The notes under the pieces: generated by a model
Told to the model about the DNA's origin: nothing
Database searches by the model: none
What the model saw: only the letters and a program-made list of their open reading frames with translations
From: Gammaproteobacteria bacterium
GTDB lineage: Bacteria; Pseudomonadota; Gammaproteobacteria; Steroidobacterales; Steroidobacteraceae
DNA: 64,000 nt
NCBI GenBank assembly: GCA_027315105.1
Contig: DAHUYP010000012.1
Location: 62,001 to 126,000 of the forward strand
Direction of reading: 5' to 3'
Translations under genes and position numbers: made by a program
Part shown: piece after piece, positions 35,697 through 48,465 of the stretch
Position numbering within the stretch: position 1 is the stretch's first letter
How the letters are laid out: every line of letters starts with the position of its first letter

Positions 35697-36651
35697 GCTG
35701 CGCGCAGCGGCCGCCGACGCGCTCGCGCGCTGGGCGCGCGCGCGTCAGGGCGAGGATGCGATTCCGCTGATGCTGCGCTCGCGGCGCATCTACATCCTGC
35801 CCACCGGCACCGGGCTCGCCGGCGCGCTATTGCTGTTTCTGATGCTGCTGGCGGGCCTGAATTACAACAACAGCCTGGCGCTGCTGCTGTGCTTCCTGCT
35901 GTGCGGCGTGGTGCTGGTGTCGATGCACGAATGCCACCGCATGCTCTCCGGCCTGAAGCTGCTGCGGGCCCAGGCCGATTCGACCTTCTCGGGCCGGCAG
36001 GGGCAGCTGCTGCTGCTGTTCGAGAACCCGCACGCGCGGCCGCGCAGCGGCTTGACGATCCGCCATGCGCCGTGCGCGCCGGCGACGTTCGAGCTGCCGG
36101 CGACGGCGACGCTGGCGGTCCCGGTCGCCTACCAGGCCGGTAACCGCGGCCGCCAGCGCATGGAGCGGCTCGAGCTGTCGAGCCGGGCCCCGCTGGGCCT
36201 GTTTCGCGCCTGGACGTGGCTGCACCTGCCGCTCACGGCGATCATCTACCCGGCGCCGCAGGGCACGCTGCCCCTGCCCTCCTGTGGTGAGCAGCCGAGC
36301 CGCGCCGAGCGGCGCGCGCGCGCCAGCGGCGAGGAGGAATGGGCCTGGCTGCGGCCGTTTCGGGACAGCGATCCGCCGCGCAGCGTCGCCTGGAAGGCCT
36401 TTGCGCGCGGCGGCCCGCTCATGGTGGCGCATTACGATGCGCCCGCGGGGCGGCATCGCACGCTCGACTACGCACGGCTGACGGCACTGGCCCCGGAGCG
36501 CAGGCTCTCGCAGCTCGCACAGTGGGTGCTCGAGTGCGAACGCCTCGGCGAGCGCTACGCGCTGCAGCTGCCCGAGCGCACTGTGCCTGCGGGGCACGGC
36601 CTCGCGCAGCGACGCGCCTGTCTCGAAGCGCTCGCCGTGTACGACCCGTGA
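35662..36651 (+). CDS. DUF58 domain membrane protein
   Basis: 329 residues from ATG 35662, which overlaps moxR by 35 bases; the ATG at 35770 (MLRSRRIYILPTG) is an alternative. Two adjacent transmembrane helices (about 47-90) are followed by a cytoplasmic DUF58 region with the family motif DSDPPRSVAWKAFARGG. It is the standard second gene of MoxR-DUF58-transglutaminase modules. Function is unknown; partnership with the ATPase is inferred from family context. Confidence 0.85.
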   Translation: MRSSGPYRYRSRLRAAAADALARWARARQGEDAIPLMLRSRRIYILPTGTGLAGALLLFLMLLAGLNYNNSLALLLCFLLCGVVLVSMHECHRMLSGLKLLRAQADSTFSGRQGQLLLLFENPHARPRSGLTIRHAPCAPATFELPATATLAVPVAYQAGNRGRQRMERLELSSRAPLGLFRAWTWLHLPLTAIIYPAPQGTLPLPSCGEQPSRAERRARASGEEEWAWLRPFRDSDPPRSVAWKAFARGGPLMVAHYDAPAGRHRTLDYARLTALAPERRLSQLAQWVLECERLGERYALQLPERTVPAGHGLAQRRACLEALAVYDP

Positions 36652-38645
36652 ACGCACCGATCGGCGAGCGAGCGGCTGCCGCCGCGCCGGCTGCGCTGCC
36701 GGCGCGGACCGTCTGGCTGCTGCTCGCCTGCTTCCTCGGCGCGGTGCTGTTGAATCTGCACCATACCGCGCTGTGGTGTCTGCCACTGGTGCTCGGCGCC
36801 GTCGCCTGGCGTGCACGCGCCGTGCGTTCGCGGCTGCGCCTGCCGGCCAGGTCGCTGCGCATCGGCGTGGTGGCGGTGCTCACCGTGGGCGTACTGCTGA
36901 GCTTCCGCACCCTGAAAGGCCTGGAAGCCGGTGCCAGCCTGCTGGTGGCGATGGCGGCGCTGAAGCTGACCGAGACGCAGCGTGCGCGCGACTGGCTGAT
37001 CGTGCTGGGCGCGGCGCTGTTCCTGCTGCTGGCTGCGTGCCTGGACGCGCAGGCGCTCTGGCGTCTGCCGCTGTACGCCGCCGAACTGTGGCTGCTGTGC
37101 GCGGCGCTCTACGCCGTTGGCGCCGTTGGCGCCGGTGCGCCGCCGCCGCCGACCCTGGCGCTGCTGCGCAGCGCCGCGCGCAGCCTGGCCGCAGCGCTGC
37201 CGCTGGCGGTGGTGCTATTCCTGTTCGTACCGCGGCTGCCCGGCTCCTTCTGGGCGCTGCCGCGAGCCGAGCAGGCCCTGACCGGGCTCGGCAATGAGAT
37301 GAGCCCGGGCAGCATTTCGCAATTGACCGAATCGGACGAGCCGGCAATGCGCGTGCGCTTCGATGGCGCCCTGCCACCCACCGCGCAGCGCTATTGGCGC
37401 GGACCGGTGCTGCACGGTTTCGACGGCTATACCTGGCGCCGGCGGCACCCGGACCCGGCGCCCGCCCCGCGGCTGCAGTTCACCGGACCCGCCTACGGCT
37501 ATGAGGTAACGCTCGAACCCAACAGTCACGAGGTGCTGATTGCGCTCGAGCTGCCGCATCGTCCGCCGCCGCAGATGCCGTTGGTATCCGCTACCTACGA
37601 CTACGAGCTGACAGCGCCGCGGCCATACCGGCAACGCGTCAGCTATCGTCTCGAGTCCTCCCCGGAGCATCTGAGCCTCGACCCGCTCGACGCCTGGGCC
37701 CGGCGCATGGACCTGCAGCTGCCGGCCGACCGGAACCCGCGCAGCCTCGAGCTCGGCCGATCGCTGCGGGCGCAGTCGGATGGCGACGCCGCCTTCATCG
37801 GCCGCGTGCTCGACTTCCTGCGACATGGCGGCTTTCGCTATACGCTGACGCCGTCGCTGTTGAACCTGGATTCGGTGGACGACCTGCTGTTCAACACGCG
37901 CGAGGGTTTCTGCGGCCACTACGCCTCCGCCTTCGTGACGCTGATGCGCGCCGGCGGTGTGCCGGCCCACGTCGTGACCGGTTACCTGGGAGGCGTCTGG
38001 AATCCCTACGGCGGCTACCTGCTGATCCGGCAATCCGACGCCCATGCCTGGGCGGAGGTTTGGCTGGATGGTCGCGGCTGGGTGCACGTGGATCCGACCG
38101 CGGTGGTGGCGCCAGAGCGCCTGACCCGTGAGCTCGACGACATGCTGCCGGCGGCCGGCGGCAGTGCACGGGGCCTGCGAAGCCCGCCATGGATCTCGAG
38201 CGCCCTGCAGGCCTGGCAGGCCGCCAATGCCTGGTGGCAGGACCAATTCATCGGCTTCAACTTCGTCCGCCAGCTCGGCGTCATCGACCGGCTCGGCTTC
38301 CATGAGCACCAGTTGCGAGCGCTGACGCTGCTGCTGGCCGGCGGCGGGGCACTGTGGCTGGCGGCGATCGCGTGGAGCCTGCGCCCGCGCTCGCGCGGGC
38401 GCCCCGAGGATGCATTCGGTCCCATCTGGCGCGCGTTCGAGCGCAAGCTGCGCCGCACGGCCGCGCCGCGCCTGGCGCACGAGGGTCCGGTTGCCTTTGC
38501 CGAGCGCGTGGGCCGCACGCGCCCCGATCTGGCCGCCGCGCTGGTCGCGCTGGCACGGCACTACGCGCAGCTGCGCTACGGCCCGCACGCGAGCCAGGCC
38601 CAGATCGACCGGCTGCGACGCGCCGTGCGCCTGCTGCGCGTCTAG
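36648..38645 (+). CDS. tgpA: Transglutaminase TgpA-like membrane protein (DUF3488)
   Basis: 665 residues from a GTG that overlaps the DUF58 stop (GTGA). About five N-terminal helices (DUF3488) precede a periplasmic transglutaminase core with the Cys in REGFCGHYASAF near residue 421, His in DAHAWAEVW near 465 and Asp in HVDPTAVV near 481. A late helix (LTLLLAGGGALWLAAIAW) and a cytoplasmic DUF4129-like tail follow. It resembles Pseudomonas TgpA, an essential transglutaminase. It ends convergently with the transporter gene, sharing a CTAG stop. Confidence 0.9.
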   Translation: MNAPIGERAAAAAPAALPARTVWLLLACFLGAVLLNLHHTALWCLPLVLGAVAWRARAVRSRLRLPARSLRIGVVAVLTVGVLLSFRTLKGLEAGASLLVAMAALKLTETQRARDWLIVLGAALFLLLAACLDAQALWRLPLYAAELWLLCAALYAVGAVGAGAPPPPTLALLRSAARSLAAALPLAVVLFLFVPRLPGSFWALPRAEQALTGLGNEMSPGSISQLTESDEPAMRVRFDGALPPTAQRYWRGPVLHGFDGYTWRRRHPDPAPAPRLQFTGPAYGYEVTLEPNSHEVLIALELPHRPPPQMPLVSATYDYELTAPRPYRQRVSYRLESSPEHLSLDPLDAWARRMDLQLPADRNPRSLELGRSLRAQSDGDAAFIGRVLDFLRHGGFRYTLTPSLLNLDSVDDLLFNTREGFCGHYASAFVTLMRAGGVPAHVVTGYLGGVWNPYGGYLLIRQSDAHAWAEVWLDGRGWVHVDPTAVVAPERLTRELDDMLPAAGGSARGLRSPPWISSALQAWQAANAWWQDQFIGFNFVRQLGVIDRLGFHEHQLRALTLLLAGGGALWLAAIAWSLRPRSRGRPEDAFGPIWRAFERKLRRTAAPRLAHEGPVAFAERVGRTRPDLAAALVALARHYAQLRYGPHASQAQIDRLRRAVRLLRV

Positions 38646-39874
38646 GCGGACGCATCGGCCGCGCGAACGCGCCACAGCAGCCACCCGCCGCCGACGAAGA
38701 ACACGGCCAGCGCGAGGATCGACAGGCGCTGATTACCGGTGCCGATCGCGACGATCCCCATGAGCAGCGGCCCGAGCACTGCAGCGAACTTGCCGAGCAT
38801 GTTGTAGAAACCGAAGTACTCCCCCGCGCGCTCGCGCGGAATCAGGCGCGCGAAATACGAGCGCGACAGTGCCTGCACCCCGCCCTGCACCGTACCGACG
38901 ATGATCGCCAGCAGGTAGAACTGCCGCTCGGTCTGCATGAAATACGCGTACACGGTCACGGCGACGAACACCGCGAGTCCGAGCGTGATCGCGCGCCGCG
39001 CGCCGATGCGGTCACCGAGCCGGCCGAACAGCAGCGCGCACGGGAAGGACACGAACTGCACCAGCAACAGCGCCTGAATCAGCGCGCCGGTGGAAAAACC
39101 GAGCTTGCTGCCGAAGTCCACCGCCATCTGCTGCAGCGTGTTGATGCCGTCGATGTACAGCCAGTAGGCCAGCAGGAAGTCGAGCACCGGGCGGTCGTGC
39201 GCGACCCGGCGGATCGTGGCCACGAGCTCGCGCCAGCCCGCCGGTTCCGCCGTCGGCGCCGCCTCGGGTACGTGCCGGAACAGCGGCCAGGAGAACACGA
39301 TCCACCAGAGGGCGACGTCGACGAAGGCAATGCGGGTCGCCGCCACGGCATCGGCTATCCCGAATCGGTGCGGCATCAACACCATGCCGACGTTGAGCAG
39401 AAACAGCACACCGCCGCCCAGGTAACCGAGCGCAAAGCCCAGCGACGACACCCGGTTGGCTTCGCCGGCATCGGCGACTTGCACGATCAGGGCGTCCTGA
39501 AACGAGGAGCCGGCCCAGAATCCGAACGAGGCGACCGCGAACACCAGCAGCGCCCAGACCCACTGGTCCGCGCCGATGAGCGCCAGCAGCGCGGTCGCGA
39601 GCGCGCCGAGGACGGTGCAGAATCCGAACCAGCGCTTCTTGGTGCCGCGCCGATCCGCCAGCGCCCCGAGCCACGGCGCCAGCAGCATGACCGCGAAGCT
39701 GGTGCCCGAATTGGTGAGACCGAGGAAGAACGTCGAGGTGGTACCCGGCAGCGAGACGGCCCAATACTTGTCGAAGAACAGCGGGAAGAAGCCGACCAGG
39801 ACCGTGGTGACGAAGGCGTGATTGGCCCAGGCGCTCAGCGCCCAGGCCCACTGGGCCGCGCGTTTCGAGCTCAA
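38642..39874 (-). CDS. UMF1 / Atg22-like MFS transporter
   Basis: 410 residues, about 12 helices, beginning MSSKRAAQWAWALSAWANHA. Family features are FFPLFFDKYWA, WLGALADRRGTKKRW, FQDALIVQVADAGEANRVSSLG and QALSRSYFARLIPRERAGEYFGFYNM. UMF1 proteins resemble the yeast vacuolar effluxer Atg22; substrates in bacteria are unknown. The last gene in the pssA-udg-rimI-prfC direction, 77 bases after prfC. Its TAG stop shares the palindrome CTAG with the convergent tgpA. Confidence 0.87.
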   Translation of the reverse strand: MSSKRAAQWAWALSAWANHAFVTTVLVGFFPLFFDKYWAVSLPGTTSTFFLGLTNSGTSFAVMLLAPWLGALADRRGTKKRWFGFCTVLGALATALLALIGADQWVWALLVFAVASFGFWAGSSFQDALIVQVADAGEANRVSSLGFALGYLGGGVLFLLNVGMVLMPHRFGIADAVAATRIAFVDVALWWIVFSWPLFRHVPEAAPTAEPAGWRELVATIRRVAHDRPVLDFLLAYWLYIDGINTLQQMAVDFGSKLGFSTGALIQALLLVQFVSFPCALLFGRLGDRIGARRAITLGLAVFVAVTVYAYFMQTERQFYLLAIIVGTVQGGVQALSRSYFARLIPRERAGEYFGFYNMLGKFAAVLGPLLMGIVAIGTGNQRLSILALAVFFVGGGWLLWRVRAADASA

Positions 39875-39951
39875 AGTGTTCTCCCGGACAGCGCTGCTGC
39901 GCCCGCTATGGTAGGGCGAGCGCGACCCACGCCGCCAGCGCGGCCGGCGCC

Positions 39952-41541
39952 TCAGGCCGCCAGGTGCTCGCGCGTCTCACGGAAGCGGATGTCCGGCCAG
40001 CGCTCCTGCGTGAGCTGCAGATTCACGCGCGACGGTGCGAGGTAGACCAGCGCGCCGCTGTGATCGAGCGCCAGGTGATCGTGCGCCTTGCCGCGAAACT
40101 GCTCGAGCTTGCGCTCATCGGCGGCGCTGATCCAGCGCGCGGTGTGCACGGCGACGTTCTCGAACACGCACTGCACGGCGTATTCGTCCTGCAGCCGGAA
40201 TGCCACGACCTCGAACTGCAGCTGCCCGACGGCCCCAAGGATCAGGTCATTATTGCGCAACGGCCGGAACAGCTGTGTCGCCCCTTCCTCGCACAGCTGG
40301 TCGAGTCCCTTGGCCAGCGCCTTCATGCGCAGCGGATCCTTGAGCACCGCACGCCGGAACAGCTCGGGGGCGAAATTGGGAATGCCGGTGAAGTGCAGCG
40401 TCTCGCCTTCGCTGAAGCTATCGCCGATGTTGATCGTGCCGTGGTTGTGCAGGCCGATGATATCGCCGGCGTAGGCCTGTTCGGCCTGCGAACGGTCGGC
40501 CGCCATGAAGGTCAGCGCGTCGGCGATCTTCAATTCCTTTTCCAGGCGCACGTGGCGCACGCGCATGCCGCGCTCGTAGCGGCCCGAGCACAGCCGCAGG
40601 AAGGCGATCCGATCGCGGTGCCCGGGATCCATGTTGGCCTGGATCTTGAACACGAAGCCCGTGAGCTTCGGTTCGCTCGCTTGCACGCGGCGCTCGAGGC
40701 AGGTGCGCGGCAGCGGCGCGGGTGCGTGCGCGACGAATGATCGCAGCAGCTCCTCAATGCCGAAGTTGCCGATCGCCGAGCCGAAGAACACCGGCGTCTG
40801 GCGCCCGGCGCGATAGGCCTGCGGTTCGAACGGCGCGCTCGCGCCGCGCACCAGCTCGATCTCATCGGCGAAACGCTCGGCCTGCTCGCCGAGCAATTCA
40901 CGTGCCGCCCCGGATACCAAGCCGTCGATGACGCGATTGCCGCCGACCCGGCCGCGTTCCCCCGCCTCATAGACGTAGACGCGATCCTCGAGCAGATGAT
41001 AGATGCCCTTGAGATCGCGCCCCATGCCGATCGGCCAGGTGACCGGCGCGGTCTGGATCTCGAGCACGCGCTCGATCTCGTCGAGCAGTTCGATCGGCGA
41101 GCGGCCGTCGCGGTCGAGCTTGTTGATGAAGGTCATGATCGGCGTGTCGCGCAGCCGGCAGACTTCCATCAATTTGATGGTGCGCTCCTCCACGCCCTTC
41201 GCACAGTCGATGACCATCAGGGCCGAATCCACCGCCGTCAGCGTCCGATAGGTGTCCTCGGAGAAATCCTCGTGCCCCGGCGTGTCCAGCAGGTTGATGA
41301 TGCAATCGCGATACGGGAACTGCATCACCGAGCTGGTGACCGAGATTCCGCGTTGTTGTTCGAGCCGCATCCAGTCGGAGGTCGCATGGCGCGCCGCCTT
41401 GCGGCCCTTGACGGTGCCCGCCATGGCGATCGCGCCGCCGAACAGCAGCAGCTTTTCGGTCAACGTGGTCTTGCCGGCATCCGGGTGGGAGATGATGGCA
41501 AAGGTGCGCCGCCGCGCGATTTCCTGCTCGAGCGTACTCAT
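39952..41541 (-). CDS. prfC: Peptide chain release factor 3
   Basis: GTPase that removes RF1/RF2 from the ribosome after peptide release. It has 529 residues from [15 protein letters not shown], the same length as E. coli RF3. G1 [11 protein letters not shown]3 DTPGHEDF and G4 NKLDRD are present, followed by domain II and III sequence typical of RF3. The open frame runs 64 codons further upstream into rimI sequence, which is rejected as a start. Confidence 0.97.
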   Translation of the reverse strand: MSTLEQEIARRRTFAIISHPDAGKTTLTEKLLLFGGAIAMAGTVKGRKAARHATSDWMRLEQQRGISVTSSVMQFPYRDCIINLLDTPGHEDFSEDTYRTLTAVDSALMVIDCAKGVEERTIKLMEVCRLRDTPIMTFINKLDRDGRSPIELLDEIERVLEIQTAPVTWPIGMGRDLKGIYHLLEDRVYVYEAGERGRVGGNRVIDGLVSGAARELLGEQAERFADEIELVRGASAPFEPQAYRAGRQTPVFFGSAIGNFGIEELLRSFVAHAPAPLPRTCLERRVQASEPKLTGFVFKIQANMDPGHRDRIAFLRLCSGRYERGMRVRHVRLEKELKIADALTFMAADRSQAEQAYAGDIIGLHNHGTINIGDSFSEGETLHFTGIPNFAPELFRRAVLKDPLRMKALAKGLDQLCEEGATQLFRPLRNNDLILGAVGQLQFEVVAFRLQDEYAVQCVFENVAVHTARWISAADERKLEQFRGKAHDHLALDHSGALVYLAPSRVNLQLTQERWPDIRFRETREHLAA

Positions 41542-41584
41542 GCAAGCGATTTGGCTGATGGTTGCGGAAGAAGGGCGCGCGATT

Positions 41585-42064
41585 CTAATCGATGTAGCGC
41601 TTGAGCACGATTGCGTCTTCACGGCCGTCGGCCGCCTGGTAGTAGCCACGGCGCATGCCGATCTGACTGAAGCCCAGCGACTGATACAAGCGGATCGCGG
41701 AAATGTTGGAGGGGCGCGCCTCGAGGTAGGCATCCTTGGCGCCTGCGGCAGCGGCCAGCTGCAGCAGATGCATCAGCAGGCGCCGCCCGATGCCGCGGCA
41801 ACGGTAGGGGTCGCCGACGCAGACGTTGAGCAGATGGGCCTCCCCGGCGCCCAGGCTCATGATGCCGTAGCCGACGATCGCGGGTCCGATTTCGACCACC
41901 CGGCAGATGTAATTGACCCGCAGGCAATCCCGGAAGATGCCCTCCGTCCAGGGGAACGCATAGGAGGCGCGCTCGATCCGCAGCACCTCGTCAACGTCCG
42001 CCTCCTGCATGCCGCGGATACCGAGCTCGGGCAGCCCGATCGCTTCTTGCCGTACCACCGCCAT
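41585..42064 (-). CDS. rimI: Ribosomal protein S18-alanine N-acetyltransferase
   Basis: GNAT acetyltransferase that modifies the N-terminal alanine of S18. It has 159 residues. The acetyl-CoA pyrophosphate loop is RCRGIGRRL, preceded by [29 protein letters not shown] and the closing [19 protein letters not shown] are diagnostic of RimI. It lies 43 bases upstream of prfC. Confidence 0.95.
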   Translation of the reverse strand: MAVVRQEAIGLPELGIRGMQEADVDEVLRIERASYAFPWTEGIFRDCLRVNYICRVVEIGPAIVGYGIMSLGAGEAHLLNVCVGDPYRCRGIGRRLLMHLLQLAAAAGAKDAYLEARPSNISAIRLYQSLGFSQIGMRRGYYQAADGREDAIVLKRYID

Positions 42065-42108
42065 GGGTAGGCTAATTACGCCCCGGCCCGCAGATCATCA
42101 AGTCCCCG

Positions 42109-42879
42109 TCATCCGGTGCCCCGGACCGCCTCCCCCGCGGCGGCGCCGCGCACCCGCTCCAATTCGGCGCGGGTGAATTTCAGATCGATCCAGGCCTTGC
42201 GCTTCTCGCCGGGGCTGCGTAGCAGATAGGCCGGAGGGTAGGTCACGACCACGGGCGTCGCGCGTGCGCCGAAGCGATGCACCTGACCACGCAGGCGCCC
42301 GATGGGCGTATCGGTTGCCAGCAGGTTTTGCGCCGCGATTCGACCGACCGCGAGGATCAGGCGCGGCCGTATCAAATCCACCTGCCGCTGCAGATAGGGC
42401 AGACAGCTGGCGACTTCCGCCGCGCTCGGATCGCGGTTTCCCGGCGGCCGGCATTTGACGATGTTCGTGATGTAGACCGTCTGGCGCGGATGGCCCATCG
42501 CCTGCAGCATGGAATTGAGCAACTGGCCGGCCCGGCCGACGAACGGCTCGCCCGAGCGGTCCTCGTCCGCTCCCGGCGCCTCCCCGACGACCAGCAGCTC
42601 GGTGCGGCGATTGCCGACCCCGAACACCGTTTGCGTACGCGTCCTGCACAGCTCGCAGCGGGTGCAGCCCGCGACCTCGGCGCGCAGGGCCTCCCACACG
42701 GCGTCGGCGGGTTCGGCGGCGATCGCGGCCTGCGCGCCGCCGGCGGCATCGGCCCGCGCCGCCGCCGGGAGCATCGCGGTTCCCGCGAACGTCACGTCCG
42801 CGAGCGGCCCGAAGCGTCCGGTACGCGGTTTCCACGCCTCGATGCCGAGCGCCTCGAGATATTGCTCGCGCCGGCTCAT
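42109..42879 (-). CDS. Uracil-DNA glycosylase, family 4 (Fe-S)
   Basis: Removes uracil from DNA. It has 256 residues. Four cysteines fit the 4Fe-4S cluster of family 4 enzymes: C72 and C75 (GCTRCELC), C143 (VKCRPP) and C159 (ASCL). The active-site motif is [20 protein letters not shown]. The N-terminal 70 residues are a low-complexity extension often seen in proteobacterial members (once annotated as phage polymerase-related). ATGA overlap with pssA. Confidence 0.93.
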   Translation of the reverse strand: MSRREQYLEALGIEAWKPRTGRFGPLADVTFAGTAMLPAAARADAAGGAQAAIAAEPADAVWEALRAEVAGCTRCELCRTRTQTVFGVGNRRTELLVVGEAPGADEDRSGEPFVGRAGQLLNSMLQAMGHPRQTVYITNIVKCRPPGNRDPSAAEVASCLPYLQRQVDLIRPRLILAVGRIAAQNLLATDTPIGRLRGQVHRFGARATPVVVTYPPAYLLRSPGEKRKAWIDLKFTRAELERVRGAAAGEAVRGTG

Positions 42880-43664
42880 GCCTCCCCTTCGCCGGGCGGT
42901 ACGCCGCGCTCCAGGCGTTTCGAGCGGCGGAAACGGCGCCAGGCCCAGATCAGCGGCGACCACAGGGCGTAGCCGCCAAAGATCACCAGCAGCACCAGGG
43001 GCGGATTTTGCGCCACGATGATGAATCCGAGCGCAACGCCCACCAGCGTGATGAAGCGCACCGGCCGCGTGAGATCGAACCCCTTGAAGCTCGAATAGGA
43101 GAAGCGGCTGACCATCAGGAAGCCGGCGGCCGCGGTAATCAGGAAGGCCAGGATCAGTCCCGGCAGTCCGGGCTTGCGCCACTCGCTCGACATCCACAGA
43201 AAAGCCGCCACCACGGCCGCCGCCGACGGACTCGGTAATCCCTCGAAATAGCGCTTGTCCTGCACCCTGGAATTGAATTTCGCCAGCCGCAGCGCCGCGG
43301 CCACGGCGTAGAAGAACGCGGCCAGCCAGCCGAAGCGGTACCAGGCCTTGCCGTATTCCGCGATCCGCGCCACGCCCCATTGATAGGACACGATCGCGGG
43401 CGCGAGGCCGAAGGCGACCATGTCGGCGAGGCTGTCGTACTCCTTGCCGAAGGCGGTCTCGGTGCTGGTCAGACGCGCGACGCGACCGTCGAGGCCGTCG
43501 AAGATCATGGCGATGAACACCGCCACGCCGGCGCGCTCGAAATTGCCGTCGATGGCGGCCACGATGGCGTAGAAGCCCGAGAACAGGCAACCCGTCGTCA
43601 GCAGATTCGGCAGCAGGTAGATGCCGCGCGACTGCGCTCGGGCGGGCGGGGCGACGGGATCCAT
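42876..43664 (-). CDS. pssA: CDP-diacylglycerol--serine O-phosphatidyltransferase
   Basis: Makes phosphatidylserine, the precursor of phosphatidylethanolamine. It has 262 residues from [13 protein letters not shown]. The CDP-alcohol motif is complete: [10 protein letters not shown], then G and two aspartates in [15 protein letters not shown]. Six to eight hydrophobic segments are seen. It is the integral-membrane type, not the E. coli type. The gene is the first of the pssA-udg-rimI-prfC-transporter run and is divergent from proS. Confidence 0.94.
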   Translation of the reverse strand: MDPVAPPARAQSRGIYLLPNLLTTGCLFSGFYAIVAAIDGNFERAGVAVFIAMIFDGLDGRVARLTSTETAFGKEYDSLADMVAFGLAPAIVSYQWGVARIAEYGKAWYRFGWLAAFFYAVAAALRLAKFNSRVQDKRYFEGLPSPSAAAVVAAFLWMSSEWRKPGLPGLILAFLITAAAGFLMVSRFSYSSFKGFDLTRPVRFITLVGVALGFIIVAQNPPLVLLVIFGGYALWSPLIWAWRRFRRSKRLERGVPPGEGEA

Positions 43665-43818
43665 GAGAGACGCATCATAGGGTGAGCGCACTCGCGTCAC
43701 AACCTGGCAGCGCCGGTCCCGCCCAGGTCATCCCGACCTCCGGGCCGTCCGGGCGGACCCTTGCAGGCCGACCCTTCTGATAGCATCGCGGCTTTCCATG
43801 CACCGCCCGGCCCCCTGC

Positions 43819-45531
43819 ATGCGCCTGTCGCACTATCCGATCAATACCGTCAAGGAAATCCCGTCCGAGGCCGAGCTCGTCAGCCACCAGCTGATGCTGC
43901 GCGCCGGGCTGGTCCGGCGCACCGCGGCCGGGATCTACAGCTGGCTGCCGCTGGGCCTGCGCACGCTGCGCAAGGTCGAGGCCATCGTGCGCGAGGAGAT
44001 GGATCGGGCCGGCGCGCTCGAGCTGCTGATGCCGGCCATCCAGCCGGCCGAGCTGTGGCAGGAATCGGGGCGTTGGTCGGAATACGGACCGGAGCTGCTG
44101 CGCATCAAGGACCGCCACCAGCGCGACTTCGTGGTCGGACCCACGCACGAGGAAGTGATCACCGACATCGCGCGCCGCGAGATCAAGAGCTACCGGCAGC
44201 TGCCGGTGAATTTCTATCAGATCCAGACCAAGTTCCGCGACGAGATCCGGCCGCGCTTTGGCGTCATGCGCGCGCGCGAATTCGTCATGAAGGACGCCTA
44301 TTCATTCCACGCCGACGAACGCTCCCTGGCCGAAGGCTATGCGCTGATGCGCCTCGCCTACACCCGCATGTTCCAGCGCATGGGCCTGAACTTCCGCGCC
44401 GTGCAGGCCGACACCGGCGCCATCGGCGGCAACGCCTCGGAGGAATTCCAGGTGCTGGCCGCCTCCGGCGAGGACGCCATCGCGGTGTCGGATGCCGATG
44501 ATTTTGCCGCCAACGTCGAGCTGGCCGCCGCGCTGCCGCCGGCCGGTGCGCGGCCGCCCCCGGGCGCATCGCTGCAGCGCGTCTCGACGCCCGGAGCGCG
44601 CAGCATCGAGCAGCTCGGCAGCACGCTCGGCGTACCGCCCGCGCGCTGCCTGAAGACCCTGATCGTCGCCGGCAGCGAGGGCGCGCCGGTGGCGCTGCTG
44701 TTGCGCGGCGATCACGAGCTCAACGCGCTGAAGGCGCAGAAGCTCCCCGGGGTCGCCAGCCCGCTGCGAATGGCCAGCGCCGCGGAGGTGCAGGCGGCCA
44801 CCGGCTGCGAACCCGGTTACATCGGGCCGGTCGGCCTGACGGGGCTGGGCATCTATGCCGATCACGCCGCCCTGGCGCTCGCCGACCTGGTCTGCGGCGC
44901 GAACGAGAAGGACGCCCACTTCACCGGCGTGAACTGGGGGCGCGATCTGCCGGAGCCGGCCGCCGCGGATCTGCGCAACGTGGTCGAGGGGGACCCCAGC
45001 CCATCGGGCCACGGCCGGCTGCGCATCGTGCGCGGCATCGAGGTCGGGCATATCTTTCAGCTCGGGCGCCGATACAGCGCTGCCATGCAGGCCATGGTGC
45101 TGGATGAGGCCGGCGGGCTGCAGCCCATGCTCATGGGCTGCTATGGCATCGGTGTGACGCGGATCGTGGCGGCGTCGATCGAACAGAATCACGATGAGCG
45201 TGGCATCATCTGGCCCGAGCCGATCGCGCCGTTCCATGTGGTACTGGTTCCGCTCAATCTGCAGAAATCACCGGTGGTGCGCGCCGCCGCCGACGCGCTG
45301 TACGCGCAGTTGGCGCTCGCCGGCATCGAGGTGCTGTACGACGATCGGGATGCCCGCCCGGGAGTCAAATTCGCCGATGCGGAACTGCTCGGGATTCCGC
45401 ACCGCATCGTCATCGGCGAGCGCGGGCTCGCGGCCGGAACGCTCGAATACCGCCACCGCCGCGCGACGGACAGCGAGGATTTTGCCCAACATGCCGCGCT
45501 GGATTTCATCCGCGGGCGCCTGCAGCGCTAG
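43819..45531 (+). CDS. proS: Prolyl-tRNA synthetase (bacterial type)
   Basis: Class II synthetase, 570 residues from [19 protein letters not shown], which matches where family members begin; an ATG 21 bases earlier (43798) is possible, and neither has a clear Shine-Dalgarno. Conserved blocks include [39 protein letters not shown] and VMKDAYSFH. The INS editing domain (about 220-385) that clears Ala-tRNA-Pro is present, and the anticodon-binding domain follows. Confidence 0.96.
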   Translation: MRLSHYPINTVKEIPSEAELVSHQLMLRAGLVRRTAAGIYSWLPLGLRTLRKVEAIVREEMDRAGALELLMPAIQPAELWQESGRWSEYGPELLRIKDRHQRDFVVGPTHEEVITDIARREIKSYRQLPVNFYQIQTKFRDEIRPRFGVMRAREFVMKDAYSFHADERSLAEGYALMRLAYTRMFQRMGLNFRAVQADTGAIGGNASEEFQVLAASGEDAIAVSDADDFAANVELAAALPPAGARPPPGASLQRVSTPGARSIEQLGSTLGVPPARCLKTLIVAGSEGAPVALLLRGDHELNALKAQKLPGVASPLRMASAAEVQAATGCEPGYIGPVGLTGLGIYADHAALALADLVCGANEKDAHFTGVNWGRDLPEPAAADLRNVVEGDPSPSGHGRLRIVRGIEVGHIFQLGRRYSAAMQAMVLDEAGGLQPMLMGCYGIGVTRIVAASIEQNHDERGIIWPEPIAPFHVVLVPLNLQKSPVVRAAADALYAQLALAGIEVLYDDRDARPGVKFADAELLGIPHRIVIGERGLAAGTLEYRHRRATDSEDFAQHAALDFIRGRLQR

Positions 45532-46181
45532 CGGGCGCGGCCGCCCGGCGGCGTGCGGCGCGCCGTCGCGGCCATCGCGCGGCGCCCTGGCGGCTGCCGC
45601 GCTCGCGCTGGCGGCCTTGCTGCCGCCGGCGCGCGCCGCCCCGGGCGCGGCCGGGCAGCAGGAGCCGGAGTTGCGTCTGGTGGTACAGCAGGCGATCGGG
45701 CAGGCGCAATGCTTCACCGACAAATTCGACTCGGCGGTGTGGTTCACGCTCATGGAGCCGAAGCTGCGGCGCTACGTCCGCGACAACGCCCAGCGGCTGG
45801 AGATCCTGCAGACAGTGTACTGCGAGACGCACCGGCCCGGGGCCGTGCAGCTGCCGCCGGGGCTCGTCATGGCGGTGCTCGACGTCGAAAGTCGCTTCGA
45901 CCCCTGGGCGGTGTCGAACGCCGGCGCGGTCGGGCTCATGCAGGTCATGCCGTTCTGGCCCGAGCAGCTCGGCATGCGCCGCTACGAGCTCACGCGCATC
46001 GCCGCCAACGTGCACATGGGATGCGCCATCCTGCGCTTCTATCTCGAGCGCGAGCGGCAAGACGTGCGGCGCGCGCTGGAGCGCTACAACGGCAGCATCG
46101 GCCACCGCGACTATCCCGACCGCGTGATCGTACGCTGGACGACGTATTGGAACGGCGCCGACGATCTGGGGCGCGGTCCGA

Positions 46182-46195
<14 letters not shown>
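45491..46195 (+). CDS. Lytic transglycosylase (Slt-type), exported
   Basis: Cleaves peptidoglycan glycan strands. It has 234 residues from ATG 45491, overlapping the end of proS by 41 bases. The N-terminus is a signal-like stretch ([20 protein letters not shown]). The SLT domain has the catalytic glutamate in [17 protein letters not shown] and the following [33 protein letters not shown] closes the domain. Some uncertainty remains over the exact start. It ends over the 3' end of the convergent acylphosphatase gene. Confidence 0.87.
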
Positions 46196-47876
<1,681 letters not shown>

Positions 47877-47910
47877 GGCACCGCGGCCGCAGCGTACGCG
47901 CCGGCGCGCC

Positions 47911-48456
47911 TCATGCGTGCGCAACCCGCAGCGCGCGCTGCGTGAACTCGCGCACGTAGGCGTAGCCGCTGATCAGCACGGTCAGGAGCGTCAGCAGCGC
48001 CAGGGCCTGCAGCATGCCGGGCGGCGGCAGGCCGAATCCGGCGTGCGCCACGATCGCCAGCAGGTACAGCACCTGCAGCAGCGTGTTGATCTTGCTGCTG
48101 ATCATCGGCCGCCCGTTCAGCGGCCCCCAGCCGATCTGGTAGGCCAGCGCGCCGAGCCCGAACAGCACGTCGCGGGCCACGGCCGCGATCGTCAGCCAGC
48201 GCGGCACCAGTCCGTACCAGGTCGCGACCAGAAATACCGCCACCAGCAGCAGTTTGTCGGCCAGCGGATCGAGCAGCTTGCCGAGCGGCGAAGTCCAGCG
48301 AAAGCGTTTCGCCAGCAAGCCGTCGAGGCCGTCGCTGGCCGCAGCCGTGAAGAACAGCAGCAGCGTGCGCGGATACTCGCCATGTGCGATCGACACCACG
48401 ATCGGCCACACCAGCGCAATGCGCAGCAGGCAGATCATGTTCGGCAGATGACGCAA
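47911..48456 (-). CDS. CDP-alcohol phosphatidyltransferase (PgsA-like)
   Basis: 181 residues, four to five helices. The CDP-alcohol motif reads SDGLDGLLAKRF, then GKLLDPLADKL: all acidic residues are there, but the usual AR after DGxx is AK. The overall form is like PgsA (phosphatidylglycerophosphate synthase), and a member of this family precedes hda in many Gammaproteobacteria. It could be the main PgsA or a paralogue. It starts 9 bases after DUF2066. Confidence 0.85.
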   Translation of the reverse strand: MRHLPNMICLLRIALVWPIVVSIAHGEYPRTLLLFFTAAASDGLDGLLAKRFRWTSPLGKLLDPLADKLLLVAVFLVATWYGLVPRWLTIAAVARDVLFGLGALAYQIGWGPLNGRPMISSKINTLLQVLYLLAIVAHAGFGLPPPGMLQALALLTLLTVLISGYAYVREFTQRALRVAHA

Positions 48457-48465
48457 GCGGGCAGC

